Below, one piece after another: positions 1-12,117 of a stretch of DNA of 64,000 nt (the first letter of the stretch is position 1; every line of letters begins with the position of its first letter). A program made the position numbers and the translations under genes. This DNA comes from Batillaria attramentaria (Eukaryota > Mollusca > Gastropoda > Batillariidae): NCBI GenBank assembly GCA_018292915.2, contig JACVVK020000472.1, positions 357,501 to 421,500 on the forward strand, in the 5' to 3' direction. Under the pieces are notes generated by a model that ran no database searches, had not been told where the DNA came from, and saw only the letters and a list, made by a program, of their open reading frames with translations.

Positions 1-197
1 TACATTTGTTTTCACTTTTTATTTCATGTTATTATTTTATTTTATTTTTTAAAGCACTTAGAACTGTTATTAAGTAATAGGTTATAGCGCTCTATAAGTA
101 CTGTCATTATTATTTATTACTATTGTCAAATCTGTTGCTTAAACTGACATGGCTTGTAATCTTTTGAAGTCTCTCTCTCTCTCTCTCTCACTCTCAC

Positions 198-291
<94 letters not shown>

Positions 292-615
292 ATCTATAGA
301 TTGGAAATTAGACCCAATCATGTGATATATCATTACCATCTTTGCTGTATGGTGATACATGTACTTTGTCGATACTTTTTCTCTGATATGTTCTGCTTTG
401 CCTTTTTGGTGCTTGTTTTTCCTTTTCAATTCTTTGCTTTCCATCCATCAGACTTCAGTTGAGGAAAATCGGGCCTCTTTTTTTTTTTTTTTTTTTGCTT
501 TGTTCATTCCTGAGGGAACTTCTGCGAGTTTCCATGGAAAAAGATGCAGGGTCCACTGTCCAGGTTTCAGGGACCAAAACATACCATTTAAAACACCTGT
601 TGTATGTGTTTGCAG
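1..615. other. Intron upstream of first visible ARAP exon
   Basis: No coding exon could be supported here. Positions 48-130 (AAAGCACTTAGAA... then ATTATT-rich) resemble the 3' tail of a non-LTR retroelement. Positions 172-220 are a (CT)n tract followed directly by (CA)n to 289, and 479-496 is a T run. The polypyrimidine stretch and TTTGCAG at 609-615 form the acceptor of the next exon. Confidence 0.6.
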
Positions 616-3600
616 GTACCAGCACAGAAGAAGATCCAGAACATGAGGTGAGGTTTGGTAAATCTTTCTTGGAATGTGTAGTTCAGATATTTGTCTGTTG
701 CCTGTATAGTAGTTCCTATTAGGGGTTGAGTGCTATGGACGTGGTCACAGTAGCATTTATCGGGTAAACAAACACTTGCGTGCATGTGTACACATGTACA
801 TATTTACTGACAGTGGCTCTGGCCTTTCACTTGAGACCTTTTACTATAGACTTGGGTAACTGATTTTCACCCTGTTGGGATGGTTAGCTGAACTGTGTGT
901 AGAGATATATTTGTTTCATTATGAACATGTTGGGTAATATTTATTCTGTAATGAGTGGTTTAACTGAAGTTTTACTCTTTATGGGGTGTATAGAGTTGAT
1001 GAGCAAAGTGAATGTAAGTTATAGGGGGTGCATCACTTAAAAATAGGAACAAAATGAACACAAGTAAATGAACAGTTTCTCTTAACTCTCACCAGTTCAC
1101 AGTATTTTGAGCTATAACGCGTGCGAATCAAGCATGATTCTCTGAAAGGGGACTGTATACTCATTTGTAAAGATAACATAGACATGTTATACACCAATTT
1201 GAAGGAAATTGAAGTCTGCTCTTAGATATGTAAAGGAAAAATGATTTTGAACAATGGTTTAGCAATAAATTGACTTTATGGTGCAAGCATATGAGCCAAA
1301 AATAAAACAAAAATGTTGATTCCCGACAGAGGCTAAGAAGAAAAAAATTGTTTCATTGTCTTATGCCATGTCATTACTATTTTCATTTATCTCATTCATT
1401 TCAGCATATTATTGCAAAATATGAGGAGAATATCTTTAGAAATGTGTTTTGTAGCCGATGTGAACAATGTGAACCGTAACTTGAGAAAAATCGCACACAA
1501 TTTGGACCGCACACAGCACACATACAAAACCATGAACTAACACCTTGGAAATAACTGAAATACTTATGATATAATATTCTCACCTCATCATTAGGTATTT
1601 ACACACATTTGTCACATTACATGATGTTTCCATGACTAGTCTCTTCCACACCACATTGTCCGCCCTCCGCACAGCAACAGTCAATAATTATGGCTGTCCT
1701 GTCTCAATCCATCTGTGTGTGCCAGTTTCTGGCAGCTTTAATTGGCACTCTAGTTACAAGACAAGCAGACCATGCTGCACTGTCAATGTTTTAATGAAAG
1801 GAGATGGAACTGCGATTTGAACACCCCCCCCCCAAAAAAACAAAAACAAAAACAAAAACAAACAAACAAACAAAAACAAAGCAAAACACAGTCAATCCCC
1901 CCCCCCCCCCAAACAAACAAAAAACAAAACAACAACAAAAAAACAAACAAAAAACCAACCAAAAAACCCACTAATGCAAAACAAAACAACAACTAACACC
2001 CAAAACAAAACAAACAAAAACAAACACAGTTTCATCTTCCACTTCTGCCAAGCAGTGTTTACATCTGCCTGATTCCTTGTGGAACTGCGATTTGAACCCC
2101 CCCCCCCCCCCCCCCCCCCCATGTCCATCCGTCTGTTACCATGATGCCCGCAAAACAGTAACCTGCAGGGAAGATAAGACAGTTAACAAGAGATGATTTA
2201 TTTGACTTTGAGTACAGTACAGCTGTAGCAAGAACTTGGCTTCGGAAGGCATGACATTAGATTTCGTTTGCTTACATATTTTGTTGTTGTTGTTTATTTG
2301 AAAATCTCTTGTGCTGTTTTAGGGTCGGTTGAGAGAAGATGTCAGACTGCAGGGCTACCTCTTGAAGACCGGACCTGTTGGCAGAAGTAAGTGCATGGAT
2401 ATACTTATGATAGAGTCTTACGTGATGAGTGGCTTTTTTTTTATTTTCTTTTTTTTTTTAACTGATATTACAGAGAAAGCTAGCTCTACTAGTAGCAAAC
2501 AGTAATTATAATAATAATAATAATTATAGGGCGCCTATCCCCGGGAAACGAGCTCTAGGCGCCTTACAACCTAACCGAAGTAAAAAAAACCAAAACAAAA
2601 CATTCACGCAATGTACACTACGTAAAAACAACTATAAAAGTAAGAGAGCACACACACACACACACAACTGAGTAGAAAAAATAAAAGACAGGCAGGACAG
2701 GCAGAGACATGCTTTAGTTTGTAACAGAGTCTCTTTTTTACCCTCATGCAGAATTTCACCCGTCATCAGGTGCTCAGCCCATCACGTGTGCTCTACTGTA
2801 GCATTAAAAATAGTGGCAGCGATCAGCATTTTAAAATTTGTTTTAGTTTTTGAAAGAGAAAAGGCATATCTTCCCTACCCACTCCTCCCTCTACCCCGTC
2901 ATATTTAACAAACCTCCAGTACTGTTTGTGGGAGTGACACTGGGCAATACCAAAATATTTCCATTGACCTGCTAAAGTAAACGGAATAGCCAGAATGCCC
3001 AATAGTTCAGATTGAAAGTAGTATATTTTGGAGACAAGCCTGGATAGTACGTTGAATTGTTAGGCCCCAAATTGTACAAACTGTCTCTGGAAAGAGGACG
3101 TGCCAGTTAGAGACCAGTTCTAGGTTTCCTGGGTTCTGTGTTGTTTAGAAGAGCATCACGGTGTTCGGCGCCGTGCCCGTATCGGCCAGATGATTCGTAA
3201 CGCTAGGTTCAGACCGACATTGCCTTTGACAGGTACAGTGTAGCATTTTCGAGTTCTTCGATTGGCCTGCCTTTACTGCATTTGAGCCAGTTGGCTGTGG
3301 AAAGTTGAAGTCTTGCTGACTTTCAGTTCAACTGCTTTGAAAATCTTGATGTTGTGTTCTTTGTAAATACATGTAGCTGACTGCAGAACAGTCTCCTTCG
3401 TGTTTGCAGACATACATTTATTGTCATACGTTTCTCATACAGAATGCGTTTTTACTTTTGCGGCATTGTTGAACTTCATCGTGCATTTTTAACCACACGA
3501 GCAGAATTTAGTGCTCATTTCAGTAACATCATGCCATTTGCATTGTCAGTTCACAGAGTAACCATTTTCTGAGTTTTAATCCTGTTCTGTGCTACAGTTC

Positions 3601-5434
3601 TTGCCCTCTTGTCAGTGTGTTGCACGTTTTCATAAGACTCTAGCATAAACATGGGAAACTTGCGTGCATGTGTACACATGTACATATTTACTGACAGTGG
3701 CTCTGGCCTTTCAGTTGAGACCTTTTACTATAGACTTGGGTAACTGATTTTCACCCTGTTGGGATGGTTAGCTGAACTGTGTGTAGAGATATATTTGTTT
3801 CATTATGAACATGTTGGGTAATATTTATTCTGTAATGAGTGGTTTAACTGAAGTCTTTATGGGGTGTATAGAGTTGATGAGCAAAATGAATGTAAGTTAT
3901 ATGGGGTGCATCACTTAAAAATAGGAACAAAATGAACACAAGTAAATGAACAGTTTCTCTTAACTCTCACCAGTTCACAGTATTTTGAGCTATAACGCGT
4001 GCGAATCAAGCATGATTCTCTGAAAGGGGACTGTATACTCATTTGTAAAGATAACATAGACATGTTACACACCAATTTGAAGGAAATTGAAGTCTGCTTT
4101 TAGATATGTAAGGGAAAAATGATTTTGAACAATGGTTTAGCAATAAATTGACTTTATGTTGCAAGCATATGAGCAAAAAATAAAACAAAAATGTTGATTC
4201 CCGACAGAGGCTAAGAAGAAAAAAAAATTGTTTCATTGTCTTATGCCATGTCATTACTATTTTCATTTATCTCATTCATTTCAGCATATTATTGCAAAAT
4301 ATGAGGAGAATATCTTTAGAAATGTGTTTTGTAGCCGATGTGAACAATGTGAACCGTAACTTGAGAAAAATCGCACACAATTTGGACCGCACACAGCACA
4401 CATACAAAACCATGAACTAACACCTTGGAAATAAGTGAAATACTTATGATATAATATTCTCACCTCAACATTAGCTATTTACACACATTTGTCACATTAC
4501 ATGATGTTTCCATGACTAGTCTCTTCCACACCACATTGTCCGCCCTCCGCACAGCAACAGTCAATATGGGATTTTCCTTATCACTGTCTCCAGAGTCGAG
4601 TTGATAATCAGAAACAGCAGAAGAATCATCATCTGAATAAAATGGCTCACTGTCTGACTCGGATGAGCTCATTTTGATGAGAAATTTGGACAGATGTAAA
4701 CACCACGTGCGCCGATTGAAAACAAGAAAAATAGCGGAAGCATCTGTGACGCAGCAACCTCGAGCAATAAATTACGTCAGCAGTTTATGCATAAATTGTC
4801 GTATTTATGTGTCTAAGAACACCTACATGGCATTTTCAAGTTTTGTGCCAGTTTATGTCACAAACATGAAAAAATAATGATGAACATTAGATTAAGGGGG
4901 GGTGTAAAATTCCATGACCTTGTCATCGTATTTCTACATACGATGCCTAAGGGCGTGAACTGGTGAGAGTTAAACACCCTTTTCCCAAGTACAGGTTTGA
5001 AATGAGCCCATTTAAAAACAAAAACAAAAAGCCAAAAATCACAGCATCTGAGACTTTTTCCAAGACAGTTTATTTCTGATGTAAGTTGTTTGGTATTTTG
5101 AGATGTTGCATGCATCATCTGGACTTGCTAGCTTTTCTTATTTCAGCCTTCGACCAAAGATGGTGCGTGCTGGAGCACGGAAATCTTACCTACTACCTCA
5201 ATGAAAAGGTAACGTTTGAACATACTTGCAGTAGGAGTACGTAGTACATGAAATTTCCCTTCAGGCAGAATTCATCCATATCACGCCATTGTTCACATTG
5301 CAGGTATGATGTCTGAGGTTGTCAGTTTAATATCTAATCACCGTTTTGCGGAGTCTCGGGTCTGTTGTTTAAAAACATCCTACATCATAAATTGATATCA
5401 GATATTGCTTTAGTTGTGATGTGCATAGGCATTG

Positions 5435-5491
<57 letters not shown>

Positions 5492-5780
5492 TGTATGCAT
5501 TATATTATGGCAGAATATTATGTTCTTTTGCTGATGGACGGATGTGTGAATGGGTGCTGGTCTTTTAATTGTTACATTGTGTTAGATTGTATTATGCAGA
5601 TTGCAGACTGCGTGGTGATTGACACTTGTAGTTACGTCTTACGGTGCTTGTTTGCAGAGTACCACAGCCAAAGACTCAATCGACAGGAAGAATATCCTCT
5701 GTCTGCAAGAGGTTACGACTGACAGGTACACCTCACTCCATAACTGTCTCTATCTGTCTCCGTCTGTCTGTCTGTCTGTG

Positions 5781-5815
<35 letters not shown>

Positions 5816-5816
5816 G

Positions 5817-5848
<32 letters not shown>

Positions 5849-6380
5849 GCTTGAACTTGGCTTGTAGAGCTACTCTTGTTACCCAACATTATCTTTGGCC
5901 CCGTTTACATTACAAAATGGCCTGTTGCTACGGTGACACAGGGCCCCACGTGACGTGACGAAAGCGCCCTAAGCTAGAGCGCCCTCAGACTACCCACCGT
6001 AGGTAGTCTGAGAGCGGTGCGCTTTTGGAGCGGTTTGTCCAAGTGTAAACGCGACAGGGCGCTCTGAGAATGCTCTCAGGGCGGTATTTTAAGCTAATGT
6101 AAACGGGGCCATTGTAATTGTCCCTTGACATTGAGCATGCTGTGCGAGAAGTTTCAAGTGCTTTACATGAGACCTTCATCATTACCATTTTCATGCTTGT
6201 AGGTGTTCAGTAAGTTATTCAAGATCTGTCATTGGATGCTTTAGCAGCTGTCTTCCGTATTTTGTCTCCAGGCCCGAGAGCGTGTTTGAAATCAGCACAT
6301 CAAAGGGGAACAATCGGGTGTACACGTTTGCAGCTGAGAGTGAGAGCGAACGAGGGATGTGGATGAGAACTCTGGGGAAG
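616..6380 (+). CDS. ARAP: ARAP exons 1-5: linker and PH3 domain
   Basis: Window residues 1-111. A short acidic linker (TSTEEDPEHE) leads into LQGYLLKTGPVG, FDQRWCVLEHGNLTYYL and VYTFAAESESERGMWMRTLGK. This is a complete PH fold: the G-Y/F-L opening strand, the RWCVL strand, and the C-terminal helix with its invariant Trp (GMWMRTL). In ARAPs the third PH follows the ankyrin repeats, which fits the start of this window. No clear basic PIP3 signature (K-Xn-R/K-X-R in the beta1-beta2 loop) is seen, so lipid binding is uncertain. The intron between exons 2 and 3 (2387-5146) holds the duplicated segment and the piggyBac-like element. Confidence 0.85.
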
Positions 6381-7064
6381 GTGAGGATGAGAAGTGCTTT
6401 TCCTTATTTCAGTATGTGGCGGGGAGGAGAAGTGCTTTTCCTTATTTCAGTATATGGCGGGGGATGTTTTTCATTAGCTACTGTCTTTCACCGGTATGCA
6501 CCACATTGCCTTCATTGTAACTGCTTTAAAATATGTGCAAAGAAGTGAATAATTTGTAGTGGCTTCAAACAAACAAACAAACAAACAAAAAAAAAGAAGG
6601 AAGACAACAACAACAACAACAACAAAAACACATCTTGTAGAATTCTCTGATATGTTGAAAGTATGGATGGGTGAGTTTCATGAGACAAACCAGGGACAGT
6701 AATGGTGGTTTTTGTTGCAGCTGATTTCTCCTGTGGCGGTGATGGAGCATGTTGGGATGATGGAGTTCGGCCTGGCCGCTCTGGTCTACATGCGCGAGTC
6801 TGTCTCAGAGGTACATTGATACCTTACAACACAAAGCAAACAACAACAACAACTAGACAAGAAAAAACCAAACATATCCAGAAATCAACCCCCCAAAAAC
6901 ACAAACACATGAACAAGAGCCCCCCCCCAAAAAAAACAACAACAAAAAAAAAAAACAACAACAAACACAACAACAAACAAACAAAACAAACACCCTCCAA
7001 AAAAAACAAAAAACCAAACCCAAAACAACAACAACAACAAAAACAAATGAAACCAAACAAACAA

Positions 7065-7099
<35 letters not shown>

Positions 7100-7719
7100 A
7101 GCTGCTTTGGAAAAGTTGGATTAATTTGTTACTTTGTCTTTTTATATGCCTGTCATCAAAATGAAAGTGCTTTTTCAAATGGTTATCTAAGATTCTGTGT
7201 TTTGTTGGGTTATCATGAACCGTTTAATGCCGTGGCCGTGTTTGTAGGACTGGCGATCTACGTGGGTCATGCTCAGCTGGAGAATGCTGTACTACATGAA
7301 CAAGGTAAGGGGAGACCAAGTTTGTACATGTTGCCAAGGTCGACTGTTTAGTTCATTTATTTGTAATTTTGTAACACAGTCTGAGTGGCAGTGAAGTAAT
7401 TCTTGACAGTTCATACATTTTTTTTGTTTTTTGAATGACATTGAGCTTGAGCTTTTCTAGCTTTCAGAGAATAAAATGTACTGGAAATTATTATTATTAT
7501 AATTTTTTTTCTTCTGTAGGAACTCAAACTTGACAACATTGATCTCAGGAAAGCCACCCAAATCCGTAAGTACTGTGAACTGATACATATATTTTTTTTT
7601 CGTGTATATGTGTACCCTTTTCTGTGTTGTCATGGATCCTTGTTGATTTCTTCTTATAATGAGTGGTTTCACTTTGAAAGAGTGTTGATAACCCTTAGCA
7701 TGAAAAAAGAATTCTAAAA

Positions 7720-7764
<45 letters not shown>

Positions 7765-8588
7765 CACACACATGCACACACATACACATACCTGTTCATT
7801 ATTGACGACCCTGGCTTTTTCGTTCTAGATTATCAGATAGGATGACTGTATGTCTTGGTGATGAAGATACATATGCGTATTTCATTTAGGAATGCAAGAC
7901 CCACAGAGTGGGAGCTGCCAGCTGTGCCAGGAGAGGGGCGCCTGCTTTGTTCTCAGCAGTCCCGGCCAGTAAGCATAACTTTGTGTGTCTGTGTGTGTGT
8001 GTATTTTTGAGATTTTGACATAACTCCTAAAAGTCCATGCAGTAATTGCAATATTACTTAGGTCTTCAGAGCACTAGAAGCCACTTCAAGACACTACTAT
8101 GCAATCTTGGGCCTAGCGGGGAATGCCCACACCTTATATAGTAGTGGCTTGAAGTGTGTAGTGGCTTGTTCTGTGCATCAAATTTTATCATACAGCGGGC
8201 CGGGGGTTATCGGGCTGGAGCTCTTAAAGGATAATGGTTGTGGCCTGATGAACAGCCTTATGTGTGTGAGCTAGTGGGAGGCATGTACTAAGAAACATTG
8301 GTCTTAAAGTGTGCATCTAAACGTGAGGGAGTTTCCTACTAAGGCAAAAACATGTTCCAAAGTGAGGGACACAAACACACATGCTCACACACACAAGCTG
8401 AAAGGGCACTGTATGTCTCTCTTCTGTCTTTCCAACTCCCGCCCGTTCTTACTTGGGTTCGTGTTTGGTAGTTGTCATGTCATGCAAATCGTCTGTGGTC
8501 ACCGTGTTTCAGAACGTTTTACATTCAAGCCAACCTGCAGAGGGACACCAGTCGTATTCTTGAAGCCGTGTCTTCTGCCGTTAAGGTA

Positions 8589-8624
<36 letters not shown>

Positions 8625-11169
8625 GTGTTTCTTAATTACCATGAGTAAAGGTTTAGGTTTAAAGTTGTGCCCCTTTTGGGGTCACTTGCCTGCTAATCCC
8701 ATTGTTCACTTATGAGCAGATTGAGTGGTTTAGGTGGAATCTTTATCAGGTTTAAATCTCGACAGTGTCAAACTATTAAAGATGATTTCCCAGTGCCCCG
8801 TCTTTGAAGTCACCGTCACCACGAACAGAAGATACTGAACCTTAAAACACCCATCCACGCTCAGTCATGACCCAGATCGGATAACCAGAATATGTTTTTT
8901 TGTCATTCTAAGTTTGACCAGTGTCATTATTTTTCCTTCCTTCCGTACAGTATGACTTGTCTTTCATTGTAACACCCTGCTAAACAGTGATCGTATGAAT
9001 TCATTTTGTCAGTCAGTGTCAGCTATGTCTGTAGCAGCACTTCTCAATGAGCGGATGTGATGTGTGTTTACAGCGGAGTGGAACATCTCTGCTCGACCAG
9101 CAGTTGACGCAGGACAATGTTCCTGTCATCGTAGAGCGATGTTTGACTCAGATCTACAGTCGAGGTCAGTGCACACACTCGTATGAACGCAGCACGTATT
9201 TAGGTGGTGATTTCTGCCATTGATGGCTTAGGGCTGCTTTTTTGCTGATCATGAGATGGGCGGTAATCATGGCATCAAGTGTGAGAAGACAGGAATGACT
9301 TTCTGACTGCATTTTGTTCTAACTTTACAAAAAATGGTTGTAACAGAACATCTTTCAGTACATCTGGTATATGGGCAATTGGTGGTCTAGTGGTTAGAGA
9401 CTTTGTCACCAGTGTGAGAGATCAGGTTCAAGTCCCACTTGGGGCCGTTTGTTCAGGCGAATCGTCGGGGGTTCTCTCCAGGTACTCCGGCTTCCTCCCC
9501 CTCTGCTTTGGAAATGTTCAGCCCAGAAAATTTGAAAATAAACGCAATTCTACATTCTGAAACTTACATTGCTGAGCTGCCCCCTCGCACTGTATGTGTA
9601 ATGAGTTCATGTCCAGTGTGTCGGAGAATGCACGTGGTTCACCTGAGTGTGCGTGTTGGGCTCAGCTCACGACGCTTTGAGCCAGTTAAAGAAAATGGGT
9701 AGAACGCCTACATAATACTCAGTAGTTATTATTTTCATTATATTGTAGTTTGTATAGTAGTGTACATTGCTTTGTTGTCGTGTGTGTATGGTTGACAGGC
9801 CAGAGAGAAGAAGGCATCTACAGAAAGAGTGCAACACAGTCCAGGGTGGTCAAGTTACTCCAGGAACTCAGGACAGGTCGGTAGCTGAGTGAGATTGTGA
9901 GGACAATTCACAGTGAAAGAAACATAATGAATCAAACGCTTTCCAAAAGAAATGTCCAGCTCTGAAGTGGGATGGTTCATTCGCCAGTCCCTGCCAGAGA
10001 ATTACTGCATGATCCTTGAAGCATACTGCTGCACTAAAAATACTTATCGTACACCAGCAAAACCGTTTGGACAAACTATGGGCCTAGAATGTCGATTGGT
10101 CGTATTTGGGAGCACTTTGGTCCGAAATAGCTGAACTGGTATGAATTGAGGAGAGGTTGGGGGGGAGGGCGGGTTTGGAGGGGGGGGGGGGGAGGGAAGG
10201 GAATGAATCGATAAGTAATTCATGAAAGATGAATCCAAAGACGATTTTTTTTTTTAAAAAAAAATTAAGCTGAGGCTATTAATCTAATTGCCATTATTTT
10301 TTTTTCAATATATGCCCTTGCGTATGCCTAAACTAACTAGCTAGAAATTATAAACATACTGTGGAATCCTGCAACAGGTGTGCACACACGCATGCATGCA
10401 CACCCACTCACAAAGTTTGATTCAGTGTGAGGAACCTAGACCACGGAGATGCAAGTCACACGTACAGCCTAGCTTGTGTGGATCTGCCTTACATCATTTT
10501 GCTGTTTCCTTTCTTGTTGTAGATGCACATGCCGTGCGCCTGGATGAGTGCAACATCCATGAAGTTGCCAGTGCGCTGAAAAGGTTTTTCCGGGAATTGG
10601 AAGACTCGCTGTTCACACGGGAACGTTATACTGAGTGGATCCGCACAGCACGTAAGTCTGCAGACTTGTTTGGAATGAATGAGGTTTAACACTTTCCTAC
10701 CGTGGTCGGTACCAGATACCGACCAGTGGGGCCCGCATCACTGTCCTAGGTACCAGGTACCGACCACACCGTGGAACAAACTGCAACTTTCAACCCCAAT
10801 AACTGATGCAATTTTCATTGAAATTGTTCAAACGTCGGTACATGTATCAAACAATATATTATAAAACATGTCTCCAAATGTAAAGAAAATCCATTTGAGA
10901 ACTTAAAGAGTTATTAGCTTTAGAAAGCAGTAACCCATGCTCATGCCTGGAAAACGCTCAGGCAGAGGCTGCATGCGTGACCTAGATTCCTGTAGGGCTG
11001 AAAGTGTTAAACCTCATGATTCTCTGTCGCCAGAAGCATTGGCGTGAACATTATACTGGCGGGCCTGTCTGTCTGTCTATCTGTCTCTGTCTGTCTGTCT
11101 GTCTCATACGTGGTGGAAGGGACGTTAAACTCACACCTATCCACCCTCTCTGTTCATCTGTCTGTCTGA

Positions 11170-11209
<40 letters not shown>

Positions 11210-12085
11210 TTCTCTCTCTCTCCACTACTGCTGCTGCTCATAATTGTAGGTAAATGTTGATAGCAGGGGAGTTTTAACATAAAAAAAATGTATGTATGCA
11301 GAAAATCGTCATTATTTTAGGAATATTACCATAGAAGTATAGAAATCTTATTGCAGAAGTGGAGGTAATCTGGAGCCTAACTTCAAGAGTGTTGAGATTT
11401 TATTGCAGTAGAAATTGATTTAGACAAGGTTTTTAGCAAATGCATGTTTCAGTTTCCTAGTTTTGAGGTTCCCCCTATTATCACTGAAGTGGGTTTCATG
11501 ATACAGTTGATAAATTTGATTTGTAACATAACTGTTTTGCGCACAGAGATTCAAGAACACCAGAACAAGTTTTTGTGGTACCGCTACCTGCTGGAAAAAC
11601 TGCCGCTCGTCAACTACAGCACTCTGCGACGAATCATCCTCCACATTTGGAAGTAGGTTGCTTTGTTAACAGGAGACAGGAGTGAACTGTGTGTACTGAA
11701 GTGCATAATAATAATAATGATAATAAATGAGTATTGTGTAGGCACTTTATTCAATTTCTTGACTTGGCTCAAAGCTCCATGAGCTGAACCCAACATGCAT
11801 GCCCCACTTGAACCACACGCATTCTCTCACACACTGGACATGAACACATTACAGTCATTTGGTGCAAAGGGTCGGCTCAGCTATTTCAGTTTCAGAATTT
11901 AGAATTGCAGTTTCATTTTCAAATTTAGTGGGCTGAACATTTCCAAAGCAGAGTTTTACTGGAGTTTGGAAGTCATACATTTCCTTCCCAAGAGACAGTG
12001 GGAAACTCAGGTCATTGGTTGAGGGAGCATCATCTGTTGTGGACATAGACATGCCCACCACCACTGACACACAGACACACACACA

Positions 12086-12117
<32 letters not shown>

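Noticed and set aside
1401..1583. 60-codon minus ORF, repeated at 4281-4463
   Set aside because: Duplicated because the DNA is duplicated; it sits in a non-autonomous transposon and has no conserved domain.
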